Notes: generated from the sequence alone by a model not told the origin. 64,000 nt of DNA from Candidatus Sedimenticola sp. (ex Thyasira tokunagai) (GCA_037318855.1 CP134874.1:2542598-2606597), one strand, 5' to 3'. Shown: positions 9,102 to 19,786, numbered from the stretch's first letter. A program made the numbers and translations.

Positions 9102-11678
9102 CTACGCCTCATCACTCTCTATATCTTCACTACTCTGATCCTCTTCCTCGTCCAGAGACTCGACTTGGGCGATGCCGATCAGTTTCTCTTTCTTGGTGAG
9201 GCGAATCATCATCACGCCCTGGGTGTCACGCCCCATCACCGAGACGTCGGATACCCGGGTACGGACAAGCGTACCGCCGTCAGTGATCAACATCACCTCG
9301 TCATCATCGGCGACCAGCACTGCACCAATCTGAGCACCATTACGCTCGGATCTCTTGAGCGAAATAATCCCCTTACCACCACGCCCTCTTACCGGGAATT
9401 GATCGACTGGTGTGCGTTTGCCAAAGCCGTTCTCACTAACAGTCAGGACTGTGTGATCAGGTTTGGTAATGATCAGGGAGATCACCTTTTGTCCTTCATC
9501 CAATCGCACGCCGCGCACACCACAAGCTGTGCGCCCCATGGCTCGCACCTTGCTCTCTTCAAAGCGAACCGCCTTACCGGCCGATGTGAAGAGCATAATG
9601 TCCTGATTACCATCGGTAATGGCAACACCGACAAGCTGATCGTCATCTCTCAAGTCGACGGCAATAATGCCGCTGGCTCGTTGGCGGGAGAATGCGACCA
9701 GAGGCGTCTTCTTCACCGTACCGGAGCTGGTAGCCATAAAGATGTACTTATCTTCCGTATATTCACGGATGGGCAGCACAGCATTGATACGCTCACCCTC
9801 TTCAAGAGGCAGCAGATTAATGATTGGCTTGCCACGCGCATTACGCCCTGCCTGAGGTAATTGATAGACCTTGAGCCAGTAGACCCGACCGCGGCTGGAG
9901 AAGCAGAGAATGGTATCGTGGGTACTCGCCACAAATAGCTGATCGACAAAATCTTCATCTTTGGTCGCAGTGGCAGACTTACCCTTGCCGCCCCGCTTCT
10001 GGGCACGGTAGGTATCCACAGACTGGGCTTTGGCATATCCGGCATGAGAGAGCGTGACCACCACATCCTCTTCGGTTATCAGGTCCTCAAGTGTCAGGTC
10101 GAGTCGACTATGAATGATTTCAGTCCGGCGCTCATCGCCATACTGGTCGCGGATGGCAACCAACTCTTCACGGATCACCTCCATCAGCCGCTCAGAACTG
10201 GATAGAATATCAAGTAACTCTTTAATTTTATCTATTATCTCACTGTATTCATTGAGTATTTTATCCTGCTCAAGCCCGGTAAGACGGTGCAGTCTCAACT
10301 CAAGAATGGCCTGAGCCTGGATCTCTGTCAGGCGATAGCCTTCAGCTGTGAGACCAAAACTTGGATCCAGATCTTGAGGCTTTGAGGCATCAGAACCGGC
10401 GCGTTCGAGCATCGCTTCTACCGTACCCGATTGCCAGAGGCGCTCCAGCAGTCCTTTCTTGGCCTCCGCCGGGCTGGCAGCGGCCTTAATGAGCGCGATT
10501 ACCTCATCAATATTGGCCAGTGCAACGGCCAGACCTTCCAACACGTGAGCACGGGCACGCGCCTTGCGCAGTTCATACAGTGTGCGGCGAGTAACTACCT
10601 CGCGGCGATGGCGGATAAAGTACTCCAGCATCTGCTTAAGGTTGAGCAGACGTGGCTGACCATCTACCAGGGAGACCATATTGATGCCGAAGACATTCTG
10701 CATCTGGGTGTGCTGATAGAGGTTATTGAGCACCACCTCGGCTACCTCGCCACGGCGCAGCTCCACCACCATACGCATACCATCCTTATCGGATTCATCA
10801 CGCAGTTCGGTGATGCCCTCAATGCGTTTTTCCTTCACCAGCTCGGCAATCTTCTCCAACAGCCGTGCTTTGTTCACCTGGTATGGCAGTTCAGTGACAA
10901 CGATCCGCTGTTTACCACTGGGCTCCATGTTTTCGATTTCAGCACGGGCACGGATGTAGATTCGGCCTCGACCGGTTTTATAGGCCTCACGGATACCACT
11001 GGCACCGTTGATCATCGCAGCAGTTGGAAAATCCGGGCCGGGTATCACCTCCATCAGCTCGTCGATAGTGCTTTCCGGATTATCTATAAGGGTGATACAG
11101 CCATTGACCGTCTCGGTCAGGCTATGTGGCGGTATGTTGGTCGCCATACCAACAGCAATACCGGTGGAACCGTTGATCAGTAGATTGGGGGTACGCGCAG
11201 GAAGAACCGAAGGCTCATGCTCCGATTCGTCGTAGTTGGGGGTGAAATCGACCGTCTCTTTATCCAGATCGTCCAGCATAGTGTGGGCGATCTTGGCCAT
11301 GCGCACTTCGGTGTAACGCATTGCCGCCGGTGCATCACCGTCCACCGAGCCGAAGTTACCCTGACCATCGACCAGCATATAACGCATGGAAAATGGCTGT
11401 GCCATGCGGACAATGGTGTCGTACACAGCGGTGTCGCCGTGAGGATGGTACTTACCGATAACGTCACCGACCACACGGGCCGATTTTTTGTAGGGTTTAT
11501 TCCAGTCGTTTCCCAGTACGCTCATGGCGTAGAGTACGCGGCGGTGAACAGGCTTGAGTCCGTCACGGACATCGGGAAGGGCGCGTCCGACGATTACGCT
11601 CATAGCGTAGGCGAGGTAGGACTGCTGCATCTCGTCTTCGAGATTGACCGGTAGAACTTCTTTCGCAAATTCGGTCAT
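9102..11678 (-). CDS. gyrA: DNA gyrase subunit A
   Basis: 858 residues from [19 protein letters not shown], the usual N-terminus; an upstream in-frame start at 11726 adds 16 residues that look non-coding. Seen: the quinolone-resistance region [19 protein letters not shown], the catalytic tyrosine in [11 protein letters not shown], the long coiled-coil/tower region, and six C-terminal beta-pinwheel blades with the GyrA-box-like KRGGKGKS. The residue at the E. coli Ser83 position is threonine, as in some wild-type Pseudomonas enzymes, so it does not by itself indicate resistance. The C-terminus is acidic ([16 protein letters not shown]). It is the first gene of the gyrA-serC-serA-pheA-hisC-tyrA run. 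Confidence 0.96.
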   Translation of the reverse strand: MTEFAKEVLPVNLEDEMQQSYLAYAMSVIVGRALPDVRDGLKPVHRRVLYAMSVLGNDWNKPYKKSARVVGDVIGKYHPHGDTAVYDTIVRMAQPFSMRYMLVDGQGNFGSVDGDAPAAMRYTEVRMAKIAHTMLDDLDKETVDFTPNYDESEHEPSVLPARTPNLLINGSTGIAVGMATNIPPHSLTETVNGCITLIDNPESTIDELMEVIPGPDFPTAAMINGASGIREAYKTGRGRIYIRARAEIENMEPSGKQRIVVTELPYQVNKARLLEKIAELVKEKRIEGITELRDESDKDGMRMVVELRRGEVAEVVLNNLYQHTQMQNVFGINMVSLVDGQPRLLNLKQMLEYFIRHRREVVTRRTLYELRKARARAHVLEGLAVALANIDEVIALIKAAASPAEAKKGLLERLWQSGTVEAMLERAGSDASKPQDLDPSFGLTAEGYRLTEIQAQAILELRLHRLTGLEQDKILNEYSEIIDKIKELLDILSSSERLMEVIREELVAIRDQYGDERRTEIIHSRLDLTLEDLITEEDVVVTLSHAGYAKAQSVDTYRAQKRGGKGKSATATKDEDFVDQLFVASTHDTILCFSSRGRVYWLKVYQLPQAGRNARGKPIINLLPLEEGERINAVLPIREYTEDKYIFMATSSGTVKKTPLVAFSRQRASGIIAVDLRDDDQLVGVAITDGNQDIMLFTSAGKAVRFEESKVRAMGRTACGVRGVRLDEGQKVISLIITKPDHTVLTVSENGFGKRTPVDQFPVRGRGGKGIISLKRSERNGAQIGAVLVADDDEVMLITDGGTLVRTRVSDVSVMGRDTQGVMMIRLTKKEKLIGIAQVESLDEEEDQSSEDIESDEA

Positions 11679-11734
11679 AGGTAATTTGTTATATCTGCCG
11701 CTACCGGCAATTGCTTGAAACCCCAAGCTCCTTC

Positions 11735-11761
11735 ACTAGATCTGAGGCGGTAAGATCTAGT
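11735..11761. promoter_or_regulatory. Perfect 9-bp inverted repeat in the gyrA leader
   Basis: ACTAGATCT at 11735-11743 faces AGATCTAGT at 11753-11761 with a 9-nt loop. It lies 57 bp upstream of the chosen gyrA start, between mtnA and gyrA. No T-tract follows on either strand, so an operator or leader hairpin is more likely than a terminator. No protein can be assigned to it. Confidence 0.4.
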
Positions 11762-11841
11762 CAAAACAGAGCACATCCAGACCCCGAATACTAACACGAT
11801 CTTGGGGTGCCGTCTGTCACTAAAACGCCTTAAAACGGCTT

Positions 11842-12918
11842 TCAGCCCCTCTCAGGGGTAATTGCCATCAAATCGATCATCTTTTTCGAGTCTGGCGAGA
11901 GCACGACTCCCCGCTCAGTGACGATGGCATCCACCAGCGAGGCAGGAGTGACGTCAAATACCGGGTTCCAAGCTGACAGTCCCTCTGCCCCCACCCGTTT
12001 TCCACCGCAGCAGAGGAGCTCTTCTGAGGCACGGGACTCAATGGGAATGTCAGCACCGGAGGAGACCGACATATCGATGGTAGAGGTGGGTGCGGCCACC
12101 ATTACCTTAACGCCGTGATACTTTGCCGCCACTGCCAGGTGATAGGTACCGATCTTGTTGGCTACATCACCATTGGCGGCGATACGGTCCGAGCCGACAA
12201 TAATCCACCCCACTCCGCCTCGCGCCATGCGACTGGCGGCTGCGCCGTCAGAGAGCAGAGTCACCGGAATATCATCTCGGATCAGTTCCCAGGCAGTCAG
12301 TCGTGATCCCTGCAACCAGGGCCGGGTCTCGTCAGCATAGACAGTATTGATCTTGCCGGCGGCATAAGCGCTGCGTATCACTCCGAGCGCGGTGCCATAG
12401 CCACCGGTGGCCAGCGCCCCGGCGTTGCAGTGAGTGATCACCGAAGTAGTCTCCGCAATCAACTCGGCACCGAAGGCGCCCATCGTTTTACAGGAGGCGA
12501 TATCCTCCTGGTGGATCAGCTTGGCCTCCGCCAGCAGAGCAGGTTCAGGATCACCGTCACCGAGACCGGCGACCAGTCGCTTCATCCTCTCCAGCGCCCA
12601 GAAGAGATTGATGGCGGTAGGCCGGGAGGCGGCAAGTATCCCAAGCTCCTCACCCATATGTCGTTTCCACTCAGAGCTAAACCGGCTATAACAACTACGG
12701 CCTGCCAACACCACCCCAAATGCCGCTGTGATACCGATAGCGGGTGCACCACGGACCACCATGTCGCGGATGGCATCGGCTGTCGCGGAAGCCGTCTGTA
12801 ACTCGATATACTTCTCCTGGCCGGGAAGTATTCTCTGGTCCAGCAGATAGAGACGATCGTTGTCCCAGACAATGGCGTGATCGGCATCGGCGCGAATATT
12901 GAGAGGTTGTGCTTCCAT
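11842..12918 (-). CDS. mtnA: S-methyl-5-thioribose-1-phosphate isomerase
   Basis: 358 residues. Converts methylthioribose-1-phosphate to the ribulose form in methionine salvage. Family landmarks: [14 protein letters not shown], the catalytic-cysteine segment [20 protein letters not shown] and the aspartate-containing [24 protein letters not shown], followed by [11 protein letters not shown]. It is divergent to mtaD, 212 bp away, whose product would deaminate MTA/SAH; the two are neighbours in Pseudomonas as well. Transcription would run toward gyrA, so co-transcription with gyrA is possible. Confidence 0.94.
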   Translation of the reverse strand: MEAQPLNIRADADHAIVWDNDRLYLLDQRILPGQEKYIELQTASATADAIRDMVVRGAPAIGITAAFGVVLAGRSCYSRFSSEWKRHMGEELGILAASRPTAINLFWALERMKRLVAGLGDGDPEPALLAEAKLIHQEDIASCKTMGAFGAELIAETTSVITHCNAGALATGGYGTALGVIRSAYAAGKINTVYADETRPWLQGSRLTAWELIRDDIPVTLLSDGAAASRMARGGVGWIIVGSDRIAANGDVANKIGTYHLAVAAKYHGVKVMVAAPTSTIDMSVSSGADIPIESRASEELLCCGGKRVGAEGLSAWNPVFDVTPASLVDAIVTERGVVLSPDSKKMIDLMAITPERG

Positions 12919-12974
12919 CTGATCTTATCCCGTGGCAAATTTAGCTGGTCTTCGTTCCGAAACAAAAAAATGGA

Positions 12975-13065
12975 ACGCAGAGAACAGAGAGGAGCGCAAA
13001 GGTCGCAGAGAAACTTATGCTTTCGGCATAAACTCTCTGCGCACTCTGCTCCCCTTTGCGACCTC
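12975..13065. repeat. Imperfect long palindrome (intergenic repeat)
   Basis: The left arm, reading ACGCAGAG...GCAGAGAAACTTATGC, is the near reverse complement of the right arm GCATAAACTCTCTGCG...CTCCGCGT, with a 5-nt TTTCG loop. Each arm is about 43-46 nt. Runs of 'CGCAGAG' like this are a widespread intergenic repeat type in proteobacteria. It separates the divergent mtnA and mtaD genes and would form a long hairpin in transcripts of either strand. Confidence 0.6.
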
Positions 13066-13129
13066 CGCGTCCTGTCTGTGTGTTTCTGGATGAACTCTGA
13101 CTATTCTACCCACGAATTGAGAGGCCGTC

Positions 13130-14449
13130 TTGACTATCGATACACTGATACACGCGCGCTGGATTATTCCGGTAATTCCTGAAGATGCCGTACTTGAGCA
13201 TCATGCCCTGGCAATTCAGGGTGGCCGAATACTAGAGATACTCCCCAGTGACCAAGCCAGTAAGAAGTACAGTGCCGAGACAGTTCACGAGTTGGCTCAG
13301 CATGCGCTGATTCCGGGACTTATCAACGCTCATACACACGCGGCAATGAGCCTGCTGCGCGGATTGGCAGATGATCTGCCGCTAATGACCTGGCTGAACG
13401 ATCATATCTGGCCTGCTGAGGGGCGCTGGGTAAGTGAAGAGTTTGTCGCCGATGGCACGCGTTTAGCGGTGGCGGAAATGCTGCGCGGCGGCACCACCTG
13501 TTTCAATGATATGTACTTCTTCCCAGACATTGCCGGTATGGTCAGCGCCGCCGCCGGCATCAGAGCGGTAATGGGAATGATCATTATCGATTTCCCCTCT
13601 GCCTGGGCCGGCGATGCCGACGAGTATCTGAGTCGGGGACTGGAGGTCCACGATAAATTTCGCAATGATAGTCTCATAACCACCGCTTTCGCCCCCCATG
13701 CACCCTACTCCGTCTCCGATGCCCCACTGGATCGGGTACGCACCATGGTGGATGAACTGGAGCCTTCGGTGCAAGTGCATATCCACCTCCATGAGACCAA
13801 GGATGAGATTGTTCAGGGGCTGGAGTGCCACGGCAAGCGGCCAATGCAGCGGCTTCATGACTTGGGACTGCTCTCCCCCTCCCTGATGGCGGTTCACATG
13901 ACCCACCTGGAAGAAGATGAGATTACCCTGTTTGCCGAAAGCGGCGCCAGTGTCGTCCACTGCCCCGAGTCCAATCTGAAACTCGCCTCTGGTTTCTGCC
14001 CGGTAGCTGAGCTGCACAAAGCCGGCGTTAATGTCGCTATCGGCACCGACGGCGCCGCCAGCAACAACGACCTGGATATGTTCAGCGAAATGCGCACCGC
14101 CGCCCTCCTCGCCAAAGGGGTATCCAACAACGCCGCCGCCATACCCGCAGCCACCGCACTGCGCATGGCCACCCTCAACGGCGCCATCGCCCTCGGCATT
14201 GCCGATGAGACAGGCTCTCTTGAACCGGGCAAAGCTGCAGACATTACCGCTGTCAATCTAGGCAGCCTGGAGACCCAGCCGATCTATCACCCGGTTTCAC
14301 AACTAGTCTACGCTACCGGCCGCGACAAAGTTTCAGATGTCTGGGTGGCGGGAAAGCAGGTGGTGAATGGAGGTGAACTCACCACCCTCGACAGTCGTGA
14401 GATCGCTACACGAACTCAGGAGTGGTATGAGAAAATCAGGGAGGATTGA
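13130..14449 (+). CDS. mtaD: 5-methylthioadenosine / S-adenosylhomocysteine deaminase
   Basis: 439 residues, amidohydrolase superfamily. Hydrolytically deaminates MTA or SAH to the inosine analogues. Metal and active-site motifs in order: INAHTHAAMSLLRG (HxH), HIHLHETKDEI, HMTHLEEDEI, VHCPESNLKLASG and GTDGAASNNDLDMF with the catalytic aspartate. The start is a TTG at 13130 with GAGAGG upstream, giving the N-terminus MTIDTLIHARWIIPV typical of the family. Together with mtnA it marks MTA recycling; ubiG nearby produces SAH as a by-product. Confidence 0.9.
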   Translation: MTIDTLIHARWIIPVIPEDAVLEHHALAIQGGRILEILPSDQASKKYSAETVHELAQHALIPGLINAHTHAAMSLLRGLADDLPLMTWLNDHIWPAEGRWVSEEFVADGTRLAVAEMLRGGTTCFNDMYFFPDIAGMVSAAAGIRAVMGMIIIDFPSAWAGDADEYLSRGLEVHDKFRNDSLITTAFAPHAPYSVSDAPLDRVRTMVDELEPSVQVHIHLHETKDEIVQGLECHGKRPMQRLHDLGLLSPSLMAVHMTHLEEDEITLFAESGASVVHCPESNLKLASGFCPVAELHKAGVNVAIGTDGAASNNDLDMFSEMRTAALLAKGVSNNAAAIPAATALRMATLNGAIALGIADETGSLEPGKAADITAVNLGSLETQPIYHPVSQLVYATGRDKVSDVWVAGKQVVNGGELTTLDSREIATRTQEWYEKIRED

Positions 14450-14516
14450 GCTTTCTCATTGGGCATTAGCAATCACTAATCTATAGTTTAATGGGCCATA
14501 GCACTAGGTGCATTAA

Positions 14517-15023
14517 ATGAAATTTGATGTTGATCAGGGCATCTGCAAGCAAGCCAAACTTCCCCACGATCTTTTTATGATTGGCTTGGGTGGACAGCTA
14601 CTGTTGGGTCCGGCGGCAATCTTTCTCGATATAGGACGTCTGGGATTGCTGCTGCCGCTGCTCTTTTCACTTATCTTTTTCACCTACAGCTACTTTAAAA
14701 GCCAGGGCACCACCCACTGGTTTGTCATACAGCATTGGAATTTGGCTCTCCGGCGATATAAGTTTCTGTATATTGCCTACGGCATTACTACAGTTATTCT
14801 TATATTGAGTTGGTACATCGGTACCAATATAGACCCATCCAGCCCACAGAAATTTCTACCGGTAGCACTAACACGGATTGGTGTGATGCCTACTGTTGTC
14901 ATGATATTTGTATCGCTGGTGCTTGGAAACGGTGGGCTCAGCATGGCCAACAAAGGTGATCTGCCCGATAAAATGGTGAAGAGGAATCCTCCACCGGATG
15001 GATTAAAGACTATCGAAGATTAG
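14517..15023 (+). CDS. Small integral membrane protein, unknown function
   Basis: 168 residues with about four hydrophobic segments (around 22-38, 42-58, 82-102 and 120-140) and a charged, proline-rich tail (LPDKMVKRNPPPDGLK). No family recognised. There is no good ribosome site before the ATG, but codon composition and the membrane profile look genuine. It stands between mtaD and the DUF302 gene, on the same strand as both. Confidence 0.55.
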   Translation: MKFDVDQGICKQAKLPHDLFMIGLGGQLLLGPAAIFLDIGRLGLLLPLLFSLIFFTYSYFKSQGTTHWFVIQHWNLALRRYKFLYIAYGITTVILILSWYIGTNIDPSSPQKFLPVALTRIGVMPTVVMIFVSLVLGNGGLSMANKGDLPDKMVKRNPPPDGLKTIED

Positions 15024-15212
15024 CATGTGATGTTCAATACCTAATCATGCATGCTGATAGAGAACTCCACTAAACCCACCTTGCACCGGCACAACGGAAT
15101 TCAACCAGCGTCATTCCGGTTCCCACCTACAAAAACCATAGAAAATCACCTAAATCCACAGAAGTGGTGAGGTGCTACACTGTACGAACGACCAAAGCCG
15201 AAGGAATTCCCG

Positions 15213-15689
15213 ATGCTCCGCACCATTTTTACAGCGCTATTGCTACTCCAGAGCAGTCTGATATCGGCTCAAGAGCCGATCACTCCAGCAGACTCCCCGA
15301 TCATCATCTACCAGGCCGATAGCACTTTTGATGACGTCAAAATGAACCTGGAGCTTGCAATCAGTGATCGTGGCATGTTGATCACCAACACCCTCCATGT
15401 CAGCCAGATGCTGGAGCGGACGGCAAAGGATACGGGTAAAGGTGACAAACTCTATGAGATGGCTGAATCACTGGAGTTTTGTAGTGTCATCATGTCTTAC
15501 CGCATGTCCTCGGCCCACCCCGCTAATCTGTCGATCTGCCCTTTAACCGTCAGCATCTACACCAAGGTCGGCGCACCGGATACAACCTACGTCAGCTACC
15601 GTCAGCCGAAGATGCTTGGTGATGCGGCAGCGGTAACGGCTGATCTCACCAAACTGCTGGACGATATTGTTCGCGAAGCTGTTGAGTAA
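15213..15689 (+). CDS. Periplasmic DUF302-type protein
   Basis: 158 residues with a Sec signal peptide (MLRTIFTALLLLQSSLISA, cleavage before QEP). The mature part shows the DUF302 pattern: a first strand with a helix DDVKMNLELAISDRGMLI, then LEFCSVIMSYRMSSAHPANLSICPLTVSIY, in which the family's core ends in a 'P-x-x-I/V-x-V-Y' strand. Two cysteines flank that hairpin. DUF302 proteins are often found near sulfur- or thiol-handling genes, but no enzymatic role is established. AAGGAA lies upstream of the ATG. Confidence 0.65.
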   Translation: MLRTIFTALLLLQSSLISAQEPITPADSPIIIYQADSTFDDVKMNLELAISDRGMLITNTLHVSQMLERTAKDTGKGDKLYEMAESLEFCSVIMSYRMSSAHPANLSICPLTVSIYTKVGAPDTTYVSYRQPKMLGDAAAVTADLTKLLDDIVREAVE

Positions 15690-15732
15690 GACCTGATTCC
15701 GGTGTCGTTCTACCCTGCGCCTTTTACTTAGG

Positions 15733-15738
15733 TATAAT
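15733..15738 (+). promoter_or_regulatory. Probable -10 box of ubiG
   Basis: A perfect TATAAT lies 33 nt before the ubiG start, followed by an A/T-rich start region. No convincing -35 hexamer at 16-18 nt spacing is visible, so the call rests on the -10 alone. Confidence 0.35.
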
Positions 15739-15770
15739 CACCGTTTTTAACCATTCGGAACTGTAGCGGT

Positions 15771-16484
15771 ATGAGTGAGCAGACTCTCAATGTGGATCAG
15801 GCGGAAATCAGTAAGTTTGAGGAGCTGGCCGCCCGCTGGTGGGACCCTCACAGTGAGTTCAAACCACTGCATGAGATCAATCCGCTACGCCTCCAATACA
15901 TCGATGATATCGCCGGCCTGAAAGGCAAGCGGGTGCTGGATGTCGGCTGTGGCGGCGGCATTCTCTCCGAAAGCATGGCTGCAGCGGGTGCCGAAGTGAC
16001 CGGAATCGACATGGGCGAAGCCCCCCTGGAGGTAGCCAGGCTGCATCTGCTGGAGTCCGGTCTTGAGGCCGACTACAGGCGGATACCTGTTGAGCAGCTG
16101 GCCGATGAACAACCGGAGTCTTTCGATGTGGTTACTTGCATGGAGATGCTGGAGCACGTGCCTGATCCCTCATCTATCGTTAAGGCTTGCAGCCGTCTGT
16201 GCAAGCCGGGCGGCAACATCTTCTTCTCGACCCTAAATCGAAATCCTAAATCCTATCTTTTCGCCATTATCGGTGCCGAGTACCTTCTACAGCTTCTACC
16301 AAAAGGGACTCATGACTACTCAAAGTTTATCCGCCCCTCTGAACTGGACGGCTGGATTCGTGCCGCCGGTCTTGAGAGTACAGATATGAAAGGGCTGACC
16401 TACAATCCACTTACCGGCAAGTACCGCCTCGATCCCCGGGATGTCGACGTCAATTATATGGTCAGCTGTAGTAAAGATGACTGA
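15771..16484 (+). CDS. ubiG: Ubiquinone biosynthesis O-methyltransferase
   Basis: 237 residues, class I SAM methyltransferase that performs both O-methylations in ubiquinone synthesis. Landmarks: [26 protein letters not shown] (diagnostic N-terminus), motif [32 protein letters not shown] and [16 protein letters not shown]. It overlaps the next gene by 8 bp (ATGACTGA), showing a coupled ubiG-phosphatase-yciK unit. Confidence 0.95.
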   Translation: MSEQTLNVDQAEISKFEELAARWWDPHSEFKPLHEINPLRLQYIDDIAGLKGKRVLDVGCGGGILSESMAAAGAEVTGIDMGEAPLEVARLHLLESGLEADYRRIPVEQLADEQPESFDVVTCMEMLEHVPDPSSIVKACSRLCKPGGNIFFSTLNRNPKSYLFAIIGAEYLLQLLPKGTHDYSKFIRPSELDGWIRAAGLESTDMKGLTYNPLTGKYRLDPRDVDVNYMVSCSKDD

Positions 16485-17178
16485 AACGGCGAACTTTAAC
16501 GGTAGAGCGATCCGCCTTGTCCTATTTGACCTGGATGGTACTTTTGCCGATACCGCTCCAGATCTTGCGTACGCACTTAATTGCACTTTGCAGCGGCATG
16601 GTCATCAGGAGCTCTCTTTTGAGGAGATACGTCCCCACGTCTCTCATGGCGGCATTGCCCTTATCCGTGCAGGATTTGGCATTAACCAGGATGCCCCCCG
16701 TTTTGAGGAGTACCGGCAGGACCTGCTTACCGTATATAGAGAGAACATCAGCCGTGAGACACGGCTGTTTCCCGGTATGGCGCAGGTGCTGGATCAGCTG
16801 GAATCACAACATCTGCCCTGGGGTATAGTCACCAATAAGCCGGACTGGCTTACAGACCCACTAATGGAGGAGATGGAACTTTCTCAGCGGGCCGCCTGTA
16901 TTGTCAGCGGTAACACAACCGGCAATAGCAAGCCCCATCCGGAACCGATTCTTTACGCCTGCAGGCTGGTGGGGTGCAGCCCTGATGAGTGTCTCTACGT
17001 AGGTGATGCCGAGCGTGATATCGAAGCGGGGCATCGTGCCGGCACCGCTACTATGACCGCTCTGTTCGGTTATCTTGATGATGGCGACAGGCCTGAGCAG
17101 TGGGGTGCGGATTGTGAAATCAACCATCCCACTGAAATCCTGCAGCAGATAGGGCTGTCTATACCGCCGCTCTCATAA
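16477..17178 (+). CDS. HAD phosphatase, phosphoglycolate phosphatase / MupP-type
   Basis: 233 residues from the ATG inside the ubiG stop overlap. HAD motif I is [16 protein letters not shown], motif II VTNKP, motif III KPHPEPI and motif [18 protein letters not shown]. The family covers Gph and MupP (N-acetylmuramic acid 6-phosphate phosphatase of the Pseudomonas cell-wall recycling bypass). In Pseudomonas, mupP sits exactly between ubiG and yciK, as this gene does, so MupP function is a fair inference. Sequence motifs alone do not separate the two. The usual DGTLxDTAPDL has F instead of L. Confidence 0.8.
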   Translation: MTETANFNGRAIRLVLFDLDGTFADTAPDLAYALNCTLQRHGHQELSFEEIRPHVSHGGIALIRAGFGINQDAPRFEEYRQDLLTVYRENISRETRLFPGMAQVLDQLESQHLPWGIVTNKPDWLTDPLMEEMELSQRAACIVSGNTTGNSKPHPEPILYACRLVGCSPDECLYVGDAERDIEAGHRAGTATMTALFGYLDDGDRPEQWGADCEINHPTEILQQIGLSIPPLS

Positions 17179-17275
17179 TCTGCTCTCCCAGTGCAGCCGT
17201 AGAATCCCAAAATAGGCTCGAAGAGTCAGGCTGGAGTGGGTAGAATAACCAAACTCCATATTCAGAGAGCGACAG

Positions 17276-18022
17276 ATGCGCGACTACCAGCCCAATAAAG
17301 ACCTGTTAGCAGGACGCACCATTTTAGTCACCGGCGCCGGTGACGGTATCGGCCGTGCGGCGGCCCTTGCCTATGCAGAATACGGCGCCACGGTGGTACT
17401 ACTTGGGCGTACCCTGGCCAAGTTGGAGAAGGTGTACGATGCAATCGAGGCAGCGGGCGGTACTCAGCCGGCGATCTACCCGATGAACCTTGAAGGGGCA
17501 ACCGACCACGACTACTTTGAGATGGCTGAAACATTCGGCAATGAGTTTGGTGTCCTTGACGGCCTGCTCCACAGTGCCGCCCAGGTGCGACTGCTCAGCC
17601 GATTGGATGACTACGATATCGAGACTTGGTATCAAGTAATGCAGGTCAACCTGAATGGCCCTTTCATGATGACCCAGGCGTGCCTGCCGCTCCTGCGTAA
17701 ATCAAAAGATGCCTCTATTATATTTACCTCCGATGATGTCGGCCGTAAGGCCAAGGCCTATTGGGGCGCCTATGCGGTATCAAAATTTGGTGTTGAGGGG
17801 CTGATGCAGGTATTGGCCGAGGAGACCTGCGACAGCACCAACATCCGCGTCAATACACTCGCTCCCGGCCCCACCCGAACCAACCTGCGGGCTCACGCGT
17901 ACCCTGGTGAAGACCCTCAGACAGTTAAAGCACCAGAAACTCTGATGCCGTTCTACCTCTGGTTGATGGGACCTGACAGTATCGGTACTACCGGACAGTC
18001 CCTCTCCCCTGAAAACTGGTAG
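17276..18022 (+). CDS. yciK: Short-chain dehydrogenase YciK
   Basis: 248 residues, classical SDR. NAD(P)-binding TGAGDGIGRAAALAYAEYGA near the N-terminus, LHSAAQVRLLSRLDD, the serine in IIFTSDDVG region and the catalytic YAVSKFG. YciK from E. coli and its gammaproteobacterial orthologues have an unknown physiological substrate. It follows the MupP-type gene after 97 bp, as in Pseudomonas. A small GC hairpin (AGCCG-CCTT-CGGCT, about 18072-18085) lies behind it. Confidence 0.85.
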   Translation: MRDYQPNKDLLAGRTILVTGAGDGIGRAAALAYAEYGATVVLLGRTLAKLEKVYDAIEAAGGTQPAIYPMNLEGATDHDYFEMAETFGNEFGVLDGLLHSAAQVRLLSRLDDYDIETWYQVMQVNLNGPFMMTQACLPLLRKSKDASIIFTSDDVGRKAKAYWGAYAVSKFGVEGLMQVLAEETCDSTNIRVNTLAPGPTRTNLRAHAYPGEDPQTVKAPETLMPFYLWLMGPDSIGTTGQSLSPENW

Positions 18023-18217
18023 CCTCCACTCCAGCCTGCTACGGCAAAAGGAAGTAGATGCGGCAATAACTAGCCGCCTTCGGCTGAAAATCACCGTCAT
18101 TTTCCTGTCACAATAAATCGATTAAAGCGCATCATTCTGATTCGTAAGCATATTTACATATTGGTATGAGTATTGCTTTATCTTGTTCAGCGGAATAATT
18201 ATTGGAAGCGCTGAATT

Positions 18218-19129
18218 ATGACTACACAGAATCCAAGCTCGGCCGGCAATCTCGATTCGGTAATAACACACCCCGCCCACCCGTCACTCAATGAAGAGAC
18301 GAAGAACCGGTTTGCCTCTCGAGTTCTGGAACTCACTGGGGTACTTCAGACCACTCTGGAGACCCATGAACTTTTAGCGATATTTGCGAAAGAGATCGGA
18401 CGTTTTGTTCCCTATGACGGTCTCAATTACCAGTTCCCCGGTTTGCGCCTCGATGTCAGTATTGGCAAACAGGCACTACACAGTTGTGCCTATCAACTAG
18501 TAATAATTGATGAACATCTGGGTGACCTCAAATTTTCCCGTGACTTCCCTTTTGAAGAGGAGGAGCTGGAAAATATCGAGGGCTTGATCGCAGGCTTGCT
18601 CTACCCGCTGCGTAACTCCCTGCTCTACCAACGTGCCGTTGACTCGGCCAGCACCGATCCACTGACAGGTGTGAAAAATCGCGCTGCCATGAACGGTGCA
18701 ATGAAGCGTGAGATTGGCCTGGCCCAGCGCCACCAATCTCCCTTCTCCTGCATTATTCTCGATATCGATCACTTCAAGAGGGTTAACGATACTCACGGCC
18801 ACCTCTATGGCGACCAGGCTTTAAGGTCGATTGCTGAGTGCACCGAACAGACCATTCGTGAAAGTGACATGGTATTCCGCTACGGCGGTGAGGAGTTTGT
18901 GATTGTCCTCACCGATACCGATACTGAGGGAGCGGAACTCCTTGCAGAGAGGATTCGAGTGAATGTCTCACGGCTCGACCCTGTTCCCGGAAAGGAATTA
19001 AAACTGACTGTCAGCCTTGGCGTCACCATGTTGCGAAGTGAAGATGACGGCAACCAATTTTTCGAACGTCTGGACAAGGCGCTATACCAAGCCAAAAACA
19101 GTGGTCGAAATCGGGTTGTTGTTGACTGA
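18218..19129 (+). CDS. Diguanylate cyclase (GAF-like + GGDEF)
   Basis: 303 residues, no membrane segment. Residues about 30-135 look like a small GAF-type sensor (LTGVLQTTLETHELLAIFAKEI...), followed by a GGDEF domain starting DPLTGVKNRAAM. The active-site loop is GGEEF and an inhibitory I-site RESD lies five residues before it, so the enzyme is predicted active and product-inhibited. It makes c-di-GMP, and stands alone, followed by a strong terminator. Its role relative to the adjacent T6SS region is unknown. Confidence 0.88.
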   Translation: MTTQNPSSAGNLDSVITHPAHPSLNEETKNRFASRVLELTGVLQTTLETHELLAIFAKEIGRFVPYDGLNYQFPGLRLDVSIGKQALHSCAYQLVIIDEHLGDLKFSRDFPFEEEELENIEGLIAGLLYPLRNSLLYQRAVDSASTDPLTGVKNRAAMNGAMKREIGLAQRHQSPFSCIILDIDHFKRVNDTHGHLYGDQALRSIAECTEQTIRESDMVFRYGGEEFVIVLTDTDTEGAELLAERIRVNVSRLDPVPGKELKLTVSLGVTMLRSEDDGNQFFERLDKALYQAKNSGRNRVVVD

Positions 19130-19162
19130 AGCCTGAACTTTTTTAACTTTGACGCCACTGCA

Positions 19163-19192
19163 GAGTCGCCTGTGATCAGGCGGCTCTTTTTT
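19163..19192 (+). terminator. Rho-independent terminator of the diguanylate cyclase gene
   Basis: A 10-bp stem (GAGTCGCCTG / CAGGCGGCTC, one G-T pair) with a TGAT loop is followed directly by six T residues, the classical intrinsic terminator form. Confidence 0.85.
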
Positions 19193-19399
19193 CTATGCGA
19201 AACGCCACATGCCTAGTGGGCCATGTAATGGTATTCCACTTATTCAGAGACTACTTTTGATACAGTAGATACAGCTTTTAATCCGGCCGCTTAGTGTTTC
19301 ATCCAGTGACAAATCCAGCTCGCCTCCGACCTTGTGTCGCACTGGACAAAGGGCTATTCTCTAAACAGGCCTATTCACGGTACATAATTTTTAATCGCC

Positions 19400-19786
19400 A
19401 TGGGAAAACCAGCCGCCAGAATCTCAGATCTAGTGCTACAGGATGCGCCGCATTGTCATGCACCGATTCATCCTCCCGCACCCGTGCCGGCACCCGTGCC
19501 ACATCCGGCACTGCCGCTCGCCATCATCTCCGGCCAAGCCAATGTACTCATCGGCGGCCTGCCGGCTGCCCGCTTAACAGACAAAACAATTCCTTGTGTG
19601 CTTCCCGCTTGTGTTCCTGCGGGGCCTGGGATGATCGCGCTGGGCTCCGCCACGGTAATCATCGGAAACATGCCGGCGGCACGCATGGGAGATATGACCG
19701 CTCACCCAAGCTGTGTCGCGCCAATCCCGAGCCCCACAGGGAAGATCCTGCCGCCCTGTTGTCCCACTGTACTCATAGGCGGTTAA
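19400..19786 (+). CDS. PAAR-domain protein, T6SS spike tip
   Basis: 128 residues. PAAR proteins cap the VgrG trimer and carry the needle tip. Seen: N-terminal GKPAARISDLVLQDAPH, a proline-rich loop (HPPAPVPAPVPHP), VLIGGLPAARLTDKT, ITVIIGNMPAARMGDMT-type strand pairs and histidines/cysteines (HC, CVLPAC, HPSC, PPCC) able to hold a metal. It is a bare PAAR with no C-terminal toxin, so an effector would have to dock onto it. The Eag-like chaperone and vgrG lie close by. Confidence 0.88.
   Translation: MGKPAARISDLVLQDAPHCHAPIHPPAPVPAPVPHPALPLAIISGQANVLIGGLPAARLTDKTIPCVLPACVPAGPGMIALGSATVIIGNMPAARMGDMTAHPSCVAPIPSPTGKILPPCCPTVLIGG

Noticed and set aside
10431..11183. Rightward 250-residue frame over gyrA
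   Set aside because: Shadow on the opposite strand of an intact, conserved gyrA.
11449..11466. Quinolone-resistance mutation from threonine at the GyrA 83 position
   Set aside because: Threonine is the wild-type residue at this position in several gammaproteobacteria; no resistance claim is possible.
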